NCBI RefSeq assembly: GCF_002632755.1
Contig: NZ_NJAK01000001.1
Coordinates: 2,852,001-2,916,000 of the forward strand
Source: Xenorhabdus ishibashii
Lineage (GTDB): Bacteria; Pseudomonadota; Gammaproteobacteria; Enterobacterales; Enterobacteriaceae
Direction: 5' to 3'
Length of the DNA stretch: 64,000 bases
Position numbers and translations under genes: made by a program. Shown piece after piece: positions 8,150 to 17,500 of the stretch (its first letter is position 1; each line of letters begins with the position of its first letter). The notes under the pieces were generated by a model, which saw only the letters and a list, made by a program, of their open reading frames with translations, had not been told where the DNA came from and did no database searches.

Positions 8150-10259
8150 GGGCAGGCTCCTCCTGTGTTGTTTCCTGTTTTAATTCTTGTTGTAACTGCC
8201 AAAGTTTCCGATAGTGTTTGCCTTGTTGCAGAAGCTGTTGGTGGCTGCCTTGTTCGATGATTTGGCCTTGATGTAACACAATGATCCGGTCGCATTGGCG
8301 TACCGTGGAGAGCCGGTGTGCAATGGTGATGACCGTTCTGCCTTGGGCAATCTCAGCCATGTTGGATTGAATGATGGCTTGCGATTCATCATCCAATGCA
8401 CTGGTGGCTTCATCAAGGATCAAGATCTTGGGATCGGATAACAGGGTTCTGGCAATGGCAAGACGTTGTCTCTGCCCGCCTGATAACGATTGTCCCCCTT
8501 CGGCGATCACCGTGTCATACCCCATCGGCAATCGGAGAATAAAATCGTGTGCCCCTGCCAGCTTTGCGGCTTCAATGACGGCGGATAACGGGGCGTCAGG
8601 ACATGACTGGGACAGGTTCTCATACACAGTTTTATTAAACAGGAAGTTTTCTTGCAAAACGATACCAATCTGCTGCCGGATGGATGCAATCTTGAAGTTT
8701 TGCAAGGGAATGCCATCCAGTGTGATAGTTCCACGCTCTGGGGTATAAAGTCGTAACAGCAAACGTGCAAGAGTGCTTTTCCCAGAGCCTGAAGTGCCCA
8801 CAACGCCTACGTTTTCTCCTGCCCGAATATCGAGCGTGAAATGGTTGATAGTGGGTGGAAGATCGGGTTGATAGTGAAAGACGATATCAGAAAATGAGAT
8901 AGCTCCTTGTAATACAACCTGTTCGTTGCCTGATTGTTGCTCTGTTGGCAGGTTCAGCATATCTCCCAGCTTATCAACGGCAATGCGTGAACGGATAAAT
9001 TGCCCCCAGAGCTGCACCAACTTAGCCAGAGGTTGCTGGGTATGGCTTACCATCATATTGAAGGCGATCAATTGACCAATCGTCATGTGCAGGGAAAGCA
9101 CCTCGGAAGCGCCCAGCCAGATAATGACAGCACTGGTGATTTTTTGTATCACCGTCACCAGATGACTGGAACGATTATCCCATTGCTGCACATCATAACT
9201 GGTGCTGACCATATTTTCGGTCTGGTTATCCCAACGGCGAATAAAGCGGGGTTCAGCAGCGAGGCTTTTCAGTGTTTCAGCACCGGCAACGGTCTCGGTC
9301 AGGAAAGAGGTATTCATTGCCGCATGAGTGAACTGTTTTTCCACTGCCTTTTCCATTTTGGGTGTCACCCACCAGGCAAGCAGGGCATAGCAGGGGAGGG
9401 TAAGCAGGAAAATTAAGGTGAGCATACCGGACAACAGGCTCATGACATAAATAAAGATGAACATGAATAAAACGTCGATGCACAAGGTGAACATGGAGCC
9501 GGTTAAAAACTCCCGAACCGTTTCCAGTTCCCGTACTCGTGTCACAATCGCACCCACTTGGCGGGATTTAAAAAACAGCAACGGCAGGCCAAACAAGTGC
9601 TTAACCAGCTTCAACCCCAGTTTTATGTCAATCCGGTTGGCGGTGTGAGCATACTGATATTCGCGCAAGCCCCGCAGAATGATTTCAACCAGTCCGGCAA
9701 CCACAAGTCCAAAAATCAGCACATCCAATGTGGAAAATGCTTGATGCACGAGAACTTTGTCCATGACAACTTGCACAACCAGCGGGGAAATAAGTGCCAG
9801 AATTTGCAAAACGAAGGAGTACAGGAGTATCTCCATCAGGTTTTTCTTTTGCCTGATAAATTCAGGAATAAACCAATGAATATTAAATTGATTGCTTTTT
9901 TGTGTTATTTTTATCCACTTGCCGCTCCATAAATTGATAAATTCTTCTTTACCTAATATCTCTGGTGTTTCTTGATGAGGTTTTTGGATTAATACTCGCT
10001 GTTCATCATATTTTGCCAGAATGAAAGGGTGTCCATCATTGCCGAACAAAACGGCGGGTAGTGATATGTCACCTAACTGCTTATTTATAGAGTGTTTATT
10101 TTTAATTCTAATGTTACATTCTTTTTTTAAATTATTCAGAGTGGAAATATAATCATCATTATTGTTTAAGTTTTTATTTAATGTGGATTTCTGGGTTTTA
10201 TTAGATATCATTATTATTAAATTAATTAATGATATTGTTGTTTTTTCTATTTCATTCAT
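8142..10259 (-). CDS. rtxB: MARTX type I secretion ABC transporter RtxB
   Basis: Second ABC exporter subunit (705 aa), first gene of the rtxBDE operon. A degenerate C39-like domain covers residues about 40-140 (GDISLPAVLFGNDGHPFILAK, no catalytic Cys). Membrane helices occupy about 155-440. The ATPase domain carries Walker A GTSGSGKST (Lys near 494), LSGGQRQR and ILILDEATSALDD. The first 55 or so residues are unusually rich in Asn, Lys and Ile, and the DNA there is AT-rich. No clear ribosome-binding site precedes the first Met, and Met17 is an alternative start. It is divergent from rtxH across a 0.4-kb AT-rich region. Confidence 0.93.
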   Translation of the reverse strand: MNEIEKTTISLINLIIMISNKTQKSTLNKNLNNNDDYISTLNNLKKECNIRIKNKHSINKQLGDISLPAVLFGNDGHPFILAKYDEQRVLIQKPHQETPEILGKEEFINLWSGKWIKITQKSNQFNIHWFIPEFIRQKKNLMEILLYSFVLQILALISPLVVQVVMDKVLVHQAFSTLDVLIFGLVVAGLVEIILRGLREYQYAHTANRIDIKLGLKLVKHLFGLPLLFFKSRQVGAIVTRVRELETVREFLTGSMFTLCIDVLFMFIFIYVMSLLSGMLTLIFLLTLPCYALLAWWVTPKMEKAVEKQFTHAAMNTSFLTETVAGAETLKSLAAEPRFIRRWDNQTENMVSTSYDVQQWDNRSSHLVTVIQKITSAVIIWLGASEVLSLHMTIGQLIAFNMMVSHTQQPLAKLVQLWGQFIRSRIAVDKLGDMLNLPTEQQSGNEQVVLQGAISFSDIVFHYQPDLPPTINHFTLDIRAGENVGVVGTSGSGKSTLARLLLRLYTPERGTITLDGIPLQNFKIASIRQQIGIVLQENFLFNKTVYENLSQSCPDAPLSAVIEAAKLAGAHDFILRLPMGYDTVIAEGGQSLSGGQRQRLAIARTLLSDPKILILDEATSALDDESQAIIQSNMAEIAQGRTVITIAHRLSTVRQCDRIIVLHQGQIIEQGSHQQLLQQGKHYRKLWQLQQELKQETTQEEPAHV

Positions 10260-10674
10260 TAAATTAAATCTATTTTAAATAAAAATCATACGCTTGATTA
10301 AGAAAATGACCCAAAAACGTATGGGGCATTGATTTATTAATAATTTTAGCAAATTTGTTAAAAGATATTACCTTTTATCAAGGTGTCTGTGAATAATTAG
10401 GGAAAATGTAGCGCCTAAACAAATATTTTACTATTTATTATATGTTGATACCTTATTTTTGCCATTTTGTATGTTGGATAGCGCTTGAAAAATAAAAAAT
10501 AATAGTTCTTGAAAAATTAAGGAAAGATAAGTTACTTTAGCTTACTCAGGGAATTGTAGCAATAAGGTTTAATCATAAATGAAGCCATAATGTATATGAA
10601 TTCATTTATGATTTAATCATTTTAATTTAATGCAAATTTAACATTAAATTAATATTTAGTTAATGGATAGTGCT
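10260..10674. promoter_or_regulatory. AT-rich divergent promoter region rtxB / rtxHCA
   Basis: About 415 bp without a gene, very AT-rich, with many A/T tracts of the kind bound by H-NS-like silencers (inference). It must hold the promoters for rtxBDE to the left and rtxHCA to the right. The most conspicuous element is the perfect inverted repeat at 10571-10613. No exact RfaH ops element was found. Confidence 0.6.
10571..10613. repeat. Perfect 13-bp inverted repeat upstream of rtxH
   Basis: Arms AATCATAAATGAA (10571-10583) and TTCATTTATGATT (10601-10613) match perfectly, with a 17-nt spacer. The inner edge also holds the palindrome ATGAATTCAT (10596-10605). It ends about 60 bp before the rtxH start, a position suited to an operator or a 5'-leader hairpin. 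Confidence 0.6.
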
Positions 10675-11040
10675 ATGTCTGAAAAATTTGTTCAAACCAT
10701 CTCAAGCGTTAATTATAACAAAGGCGTATTCTCTCTTTATTTTGTGGGGCAAGAGCCAAACCGAATGGCGAGTGGTATGCTGGCAGAAAATGATCAGGAA
10801 TTACAGTTAAAGCAAGTTATTCATATGCCTGCTTCTGGTTTTATGTATATGGTTTCTATGGTCAAAAGTATGCTGGAAGATCCAAGAATGGAAGCTGAAA
10901 TCAATAAACTGGTCGCTGCTGGCTTTTTACCTATGCCTGAAATAGATGAAAGCGAAAAACCGGCTGAAACAGATGCGGCTATTTCAGAATCGACTGAACC
11001 GAAAAAACGTTCAACACGTAATTCTGCAACATCAAAATAA
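10675..11040 (+). CDS. rtxH: RtxH, conserved small protein of MARTX operons
   Basis: A protein of about 121 aa in the position of rtxH, directly upstream of rtxC and rtxA. There is an ATG at 10663, but the ATG at 10675 (MSEKFVQTISSV) has a GGATAG sequence at better spacing and is preferred. The N-terminal 80 residues look folded (VFSLYFVGQEPNRMASGML, FMYMVSMVKSMLEDPRMEAE). The last 40 are an acidic then basic low-complexity tail. There are no membrane segments. The molecular role of RtxH is unknown; identity rests mainly on position. Confidence 0.75.
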   Translation: MSEKFVQTISSVNYNKGVFSLYFVGQEPNRMASGMLAENDQELQLKQVIHMPASGFMYMVSMVKSMLEDPRMEAEINKLVAAGFLPMPEIDESEKPAETDAAISESTEPKKRSTRNSATSK

Positions 11041-11075
11041 CATCAGCCAAATTCAATCAGGCAGTTTTGCTACCT

Positions 11076-11537
11076 ATGATGATTACACATCAACCGGCAA
11101 CACTGAGTGCGAATGAAATACAGGCAATGATTGGTGGGGTAATGTTGCTTTGTCAGCATTCCCCCTTACACCGGCGTTATTTAGTTGCTGAATGGCAACA
11201 ACGTATCTTGCCAGCATTTCAGCTTAATCAGTTTTGCTATTACGAAGATGAACATCAACGCCCAGTTGCTTTTTGTAATTGGGCTTTTTTGTCTGACCAC
11301 AGTCGGGATGCGATCCTTTCCGGCGAACGGGAAATTTCGCGGGAAGATTGGCGTTCCGGCCAGCATATCTTTTTTCCAGAGATGATCGCGCCCTTTGGAC
11401 ATGCGCGTGATATCGCCTGCGATCTGCGTCGGCGTGTCTTTGCCGCATGGAAAGGGCAAAAAGCCTGCACAGTCAGGGGAACTCTGGATGTTCCAAATAA
11501 CCGCTGTATCCGTCGGGTACAGTGGTTTACTGTTTAA
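11076..11537 (+). CDS. rtxC: RtxC toxin-activating lysine acyltransferase (HlyC family)
   Basis: Cytoplasmic acyltransferase that, in the HlyC family, moves fatty acyl groups from acyl-ACP to toxin lysines. From the ATG at 11076 it is 153 aa. Family hallmarks are HSPLHRRYLVAEW near the N-terminus (catalytic His region), RPVAFCNWAFLSD in the middle and FPEMIAPFGHARDIACDLRR near the C-terminus. A TTG at 11067 in the same frame is closer to the upstream AGG and is an alternative start. It lies 35 bp after rtxH and 26 bp before the rtxA start, clearly co-transcribed. Confidence 0.92.
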   Translation: MMITHQPATLSANEIQAMIGGVMLLCQHSPLHRRYLVAEWQQRILPAFQLNQFCYYEDEHQRPVAFCNWAFLSDHSRDAILSGEREISREDWRSGQHIFFPEMIAPFGHARDIACDLRRRVFAAWKGQKACTVRGTLDVPNNRCIRRVQWFTV

Positions 11538-11563
11538 TTTTTACCCGATATCAGGATTATTTT

Positions 11564-14500
11564 ATGGGAAAGTCATCTAGCCGCAGTGCGGAATACTTCT
11601 TTACTGAGAGATACGAAGATGATGATGATGGAAACGCAATACACGCCTTCGGCGTCGGCGTTAATGGTGTCATTAATGCTTATGGCGGAAATGACAACAT
11701 AGTCGTCGGTTCTATTAATGTGACAGTCAATACCACATGGGGCGACGACACTATTTCGGGAGCGACTGGCTATCTGAAAGTCAATGACACGAGTGGCAAT
11801 CTGACAGTGAAAGGGGGCTCCGGTTTCACTTCAATCAACAAAACTCAGAGTGGGCTAATCCGATTTGAGGGTGCCGCTGGTGGAGTGAAAATCCAGCATA
11901 CCGGTGATAAGAGTGGTATCGATTATTCTGGCGCAGCCGGATACAACAGCATCACCCGCAAAGGCTTACAGGGTGATGTGAGCTTCAAGGGGGCAGGTGT
12001 ATACAACGAACTCTGGCATGAAACCAATCAGGGAAACTTTTACTTTGCCGGAGCAGGTGGTGCCAACAAGATTGATCGTACCTGGTTCAACCGTTATCAA
12101 GATTCTCATGGTGATTTGACTTTCAAGGGTGCCGGAGCGGCAAATATTATTAGCTCCAGAGTTGAGAGTGGCAACATCGATTTTGAGGGCGCGGGAGCAG
12201 CCAACAGTATTGTTCGTCAAGGGAAAATTGGCGACGTTACATTACGCGGTGCAGGCGCGTCTAACCGTATTGAACGTATTCATCAGATAGATGATAGATA
12301 TTCTGAAACCAGAGGCGATATCCGGTTTGAAGGCGCAGGTGGTTATAACAGCCTCTACTCCGATGTTGCGCACGGTAATATCTCTTTCACGGGGGCGGGG
12401 GGCTATAACGAAATTACCCGCAAGGGTACGGCCAATGACTTCGGCAGAGAAGGGATGGAATATGCCAAGGCAGAAGAAATTGTACTGACCAATGCCACGA
12501 TGAGCGGTACGTGGATTGGTGATCCCCATCAGGTCATGGGGCTTAAATTCACACGGGAGCCGAATACATACCTGTTTGCCTTTGAGGATGGTACTCACAC
12601 TAAAATTAACAAAGTTCAGCTCAGTAATGATCCTGTAACGGGCAAACTGAGATATTTATCGACCGCCTGGTATAAAGAAGGGAAGCATCTCAAAGGGCTG
12701 GAAAAACAAGATATCTCTGCTCAAGGTGGCTTTAATTCTGTTGATACTGACGGCGCATACACATTGTCAAACCTGACTGTTGAACGACAAAAGCAGGTAA
12801 CGGTTTATGCAGTTGAGAAAAAACTGACAGAAAACGAGTGGGTGAATTATGGTAATGGTGTCCAGATTGACGCGGCAGATATCACCTTGTCTGATGCCAA
12901 AATGGGTGGTTATGCCATTTATCGTGATGGAATCACCGTTGATGTGAAGGCCGTGAAATCCAACCGGATGCCAAACACCTACATTTATGGTAAGCAACTT
13001 GGTGAATATACCAAGATTGTAGTGGTTGAGCTGAGGAACGATCCAAAAACAGGAACGCTGCAATATTTCGCCCGCCCTTGGTATAAAGAAGGTCACCATA
13101 CAGCAAATCTGGCAAACGAAAATATCTCTTATGCTAACGGTTATCACGATATGGGAACCGGTAGCTACTCGCTGAGTGATATTCATTACAGTGCTAATGC
13201 TGTGCGCAAAACATCCAGTCGTGTGCCTGATATGCATGAATACAGTGAACTTGATCTGTTCAAATCGGCAACGGTCAGTGGTGACAGTTCTGGTGATATC
13301 CATTATGCAGGTGCGGGGGTGGCAATATCATCAAATCCAACGTCACCCGTGGTAATGTCAGCTTTAAAGGCGCCGGCATTGCTAATGTGATTGAACATAG
13401 CGCTGAGTTTGGTGACACAGAATTCAATGGTGGTGGCGGAGCAAACGTTATTATCAAAAAAGGCAAAGAAGGCAACCTTAAGTTCAATGGTGCCGGTATT
13501 GCTAACGTACTGCTTCACCAAAGTCAGCAAGGGGAAATGAATGTCAATGCTGGCGGTGCGGCAAACGTATTGGTTCGCGTTGGTGACGGTCGCTATCTTG
13601 CCCATCTTTTGGCCGTAGGTAATATCTCTATTCATAAAGGCAATGGTGATAGCCGGATCGCGATGGGCGGTGGTTTTAATACCCATACCCAGATTGGCAA
13701 CGGTGACGCATTGTGGTCTGGAGTTGGTGGAGCCAATGTCCTGACCCAAATAGGGAAGGGTGACGTTTCCTCCATTCTTGTGGGGGGCGCAAACGTTCTG
13801 ACCAAAATCGGTGAAGGTACTCTGAAATCAGCGATGTTTGGCGGTGCCAATATTATTAGCCATATCAGCGATGATATAGATACTTCCAATACCGATTCTT
13901 CAAATAGCCGATCCTCAGATACGGCGGTAATCGCACTGGGTGGAGCCAATGTCCTGACGAAAAAGGGCAAAGGCGATCTCTTGTCTGTCATGGGCGGTGG
14001 CACCAACGTCCTGACCCATGTCGGTAACGGCAAAACCACCGGCGTTATGCTGGGTGGGGCGAATATCCTGACTAAAGTCGGTCATGGCGATACCACGGGC
14101 ATCATGTTGGGTCTCGGCAACATTTTGACTCATGCAGGCAATGGACAAACACTGGGCGTCATGGCTGCGGCAGGTAATATTTTCACTAAAGCAGGTCATG
14201 GTACAGCTATTGCGGCAATGGTGGGGGCAGGCAATATTTTCACCCATGTCGGTGATGGAGATGCCTGGGCGCTGATGGGTGGTGCTGGCAATATCTTTAC
14301 CAAAGTCGGCGATGGCGATGCATTGGCATTGATGCTGGCGTTCGGCAACGTCTACACCCACATTGGTGATGGCATGAGTGTTGCCTTGATGATCGCGAAA
14401 GGCAATATTGCGACCAAAGTCGGTAATGGTGATGCGCTGTCTGCCATGATTGGCAAAGGCAATCTCTTTACCCAGATTGGTAATGGTTCCACTTTTGCTG

Positions 14501-17500
14501 CCATGATCGGCGGGGCGAATGTACTCACCAAAGTGGGCACAGGTTTGACTGCCGCGTTAATGGTGGGTAAAGCCAATATTTATACTCATGTTACCCGTCA
14601 GGGGGAAGAAAGTACGAGCATTGGCCTGTTTGCGGGCACCGCCAATGTCATGACAAAAGTGGGCAATGGTACAACGCTGGCGGCTATGTTCGGTGAAGCC
14701 AATATCATGACTCATGTCGGTGATGGCTTGACAGGGGTAGTGGCATTAGGCAAAGTCAATATCGTGACGAAAGTCGGTAATGATTTTATGGGCGTTGTGG
14801 CGGCTTCTGAAGCCAATGTGGTGACCCATGTCGGAAATGGCACTACGGCGGCTTTGCTGGCTGGCAAAGGCAATATTCTGACTAAAGCGGGTGATGGAAC
14901 TACCGTCGGTTTGTTGATTTCCAAAATCGGCAACATCATGACCCATGTTGGTGACGGCACGACAGTCGGGTTTGCAAAAGGTGAAGCCAATATCATCACC
15001 AAAGTCGGTGATGGATTGGGTATCAATGTAGCCTGGGGCAAAGCCAATATCATGACCCATGTTGGTGACGGTGAACGCTATAACTTTGCCAAAGGTGACG
15101 CGAATATCATGACCAAAGTCGGCGATGGTCAGGAAATTACCGTTGTTCAAGGGCAAGCCAACATCGTGACTCATATCGGTGAAGGGGATGACTACACTGG
15201 TGCCTGGGGCAAAGCCAACATTATTACCAAAGTCGGTGATGGTCGCAACGTCGTGCTCGCCAAGGGCGAAGCCAATATCGTGACTCAGATTGGTGACGGC
15301 GATAGTTTCAACGCGTTATGGAGCCAGGGCAATATTGTCACCAAAGTGGGTGATGGCATACAGGTCACGGCCGCCAAAGGTAAAGGCAATATCACGACTA
15401 CCGTGGGTGATGGTCTTAGCGTGACGGCTGCTCATGGCGACCTGAATATTAATACCAAAGTGGGTGATGGGGTTTCCGTCAATGTGGCCTGGGGCAAATT
15501 CAACGTTAATACCCGTGTGGGTGATGGCCTGAATGTTTCAGTCATGAAAGGCAAAGGCAATGCCAATATCCATGTGGGTGATGGCTTGAACATCAACGCT
15601 TCTTATGCTCGTAACAACGTGGCCATTCAGGTAGGTAACGGTGATTTCTATAGCCTTGCCGTGGCGGAAAGCAATACCCAGAGCAATAAACTGAATGCGT
15701 TGTTCGATAATATCAAGCAGACAGTGCTTGGCAGCGCGTGCAGTCAGGGCATCAATTATCTGGTGAATGGGGATGAGGCCAATACATCAGGAACCCATAA
15801 AGGACGCGGAGCCATTGAGCTGCCGGAAGTCTCCTCTCTGAATGGCTTTAAGCTGACAGAAATGGATGAAGTCACTTCTGACTTGAAGGACAGCCTGAAA
15901 GGTTCTGTGACGGGGGTGGATACCCCGAATGTGGGAAATATCGAAAAGACACTCGGTAACGAAAAACACCTGGATCCAAAAAATCAGTCACGCAACTTGA
16001 TCGTCAATGGTGATTTTGAGCAAGGCGACAAGGGATGGACATACACCAATGGCATTGAAGCTAGTCATTCAGCTAAGTCATACGGCTTGAGTGCAGAAGG
16101 GCATGGCGATCGCGTCAGTGAACTTGATGTCAAGGGTAACACGCATATCTGCCAGAATATCCAGAATTTGACAGAGGGCGAAGAAATTACCGTCAAATTC
16201 GATTTTGCAAGGCGTGTTGGCAGCTCTGCTGATAACGGGCTGGAAGTGTGGTGGAATGGTAAGGTTGTTTATGCGGCTGCCAATGGTAAAAGCGAGTGGC
16301 AAAACCAGACACTGACCTTAACCGCCAAAGCGGGCAAAAACCTACTGGGATTTTCTGGAATCGGCTTGAGTGATGGCTTGGGTTACGTTCTGGACAACGT
16401 TTCTGCAACTTCATCCTCTTATCTGTCAGACAGTGCTATTACTGACCATGTGCAGCAGGATAAGGCCGCCCATAACGCTTTGCAGGATAAGGAAAAGGCA
16501 CAAGCGGATCGTCAGCGTTTAGAGCAGGAAAAAGATCGACAACTGGCTGCAATTGCCGGTACTCAAGCACAACTGGAAGCCACCGATCTGGATACCCTGA
16601 ACGCTAATGGTCAGACGCAGCGTGATGCGATCAAAGACGAAGCTCAAGCGGTGACAGCGGAACTGATGGCGAAAGCCAAGGGTCTGGAAGCATTGGATAA
16701 CCATGCTGAATATCATGGGGGAGCCGGTCAACAATGGCGTGATCAGTTTGCTGTTGGCTTGCAGCAGCGTATTCAGACCGAATTGAACAAAGCTGACGAA
16801 ATTGCGCAGAACCAACTGGATAATTCACAAAAAGCGGCGGCAGGACGGTTGAGTGATATCAAGGATGCTGTTGCCAAATCGGAAGTGGGAATACTCAAGG
16901 CCGAACAAAACCATCAGAATGCCAACCAAGATGTTGAAGACGCTCGTATCCAGGCTGAAAACAGGGAAACAGAAGCCATCAGCTATAAGCAACGGGCTGA
17001 GCAGGCGGAACGTGATGGTGAGGCAGCAGTACAGCAAGCAAAACAGCGTGGTCAGCATGAAGTCTCGGCGGCAGACAGTAAAACTGCGCAAGTACAAAAT
17101 AATGCCAAGGGTTCTAAACTGGATAGCAATTATAAGCCGACGCGCACAGGTACAGCAGGCAGTGGACTGTCAGCTACAGCGGATAACACTCACCACTCTG
17201 AAAATATTGAAAAACTAGAAAGCACCAAGAGTCACATCAACCCTGAATCGATTGTTCAGGCTGATGGTGGGTTTAGTGAAGAATTATACGATCTGGATGA
17301 AGATCTGGGTGAACTGAGCGATGCCAAAGAGGCGTTGAATCGTTTACAGATCAATGCGGGGATACGTGCTAAAAAAGCCTCTGGTGGTTCTATCTTGACA
17401 TCAATGCAGGGAGAAACATCGGCCAATCCGCTTGTTAGTCAATCCACTAATACTGTGGCTGAATGGGTAAGAGACACCCCGAAAATTTCAGGACTGGATC

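Larger units (their letters stand above)
11800..13560 (+). repeat. RtxA N-terminal A-type glycine-rich repeats
   Basis: Series of roughly 20-residue units with the pattern G-x-I-x-F-x-GAG-(A/G)-x-N-x-I-x-R, for example DVSFKGAGVYNELWHETNQG and DVTLRGAGASNRIERIHQ. In MARTX toxins these repeats sit on the target-cell membrane and help form the translocation structure. The run is interrupted by two copies of a globular module (12472-13190) and by the frameshift near 13317. Confidence 0.85.

Noticed and set aside
10380..10490. RfaH ops-like GTAGCGC sequences upstream of rtxB/rtxH
   Set aside because: They lack the GGCG part of the ops element and are not placed convincingly in a leader.
13632..15174. 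Several antisense frames over the B repeats
   Set aside because: They are mirror images of the periodic sense repeats and show the same period; no ribosome-binding sites or domains.
13600..15650. Regular ~57-60 bp repetition that might look like a CRISPR array
   Set aside because: The units are coding, vary at the DNA level, have no constant repeat with unique spacers, and no cas genes are nearby.
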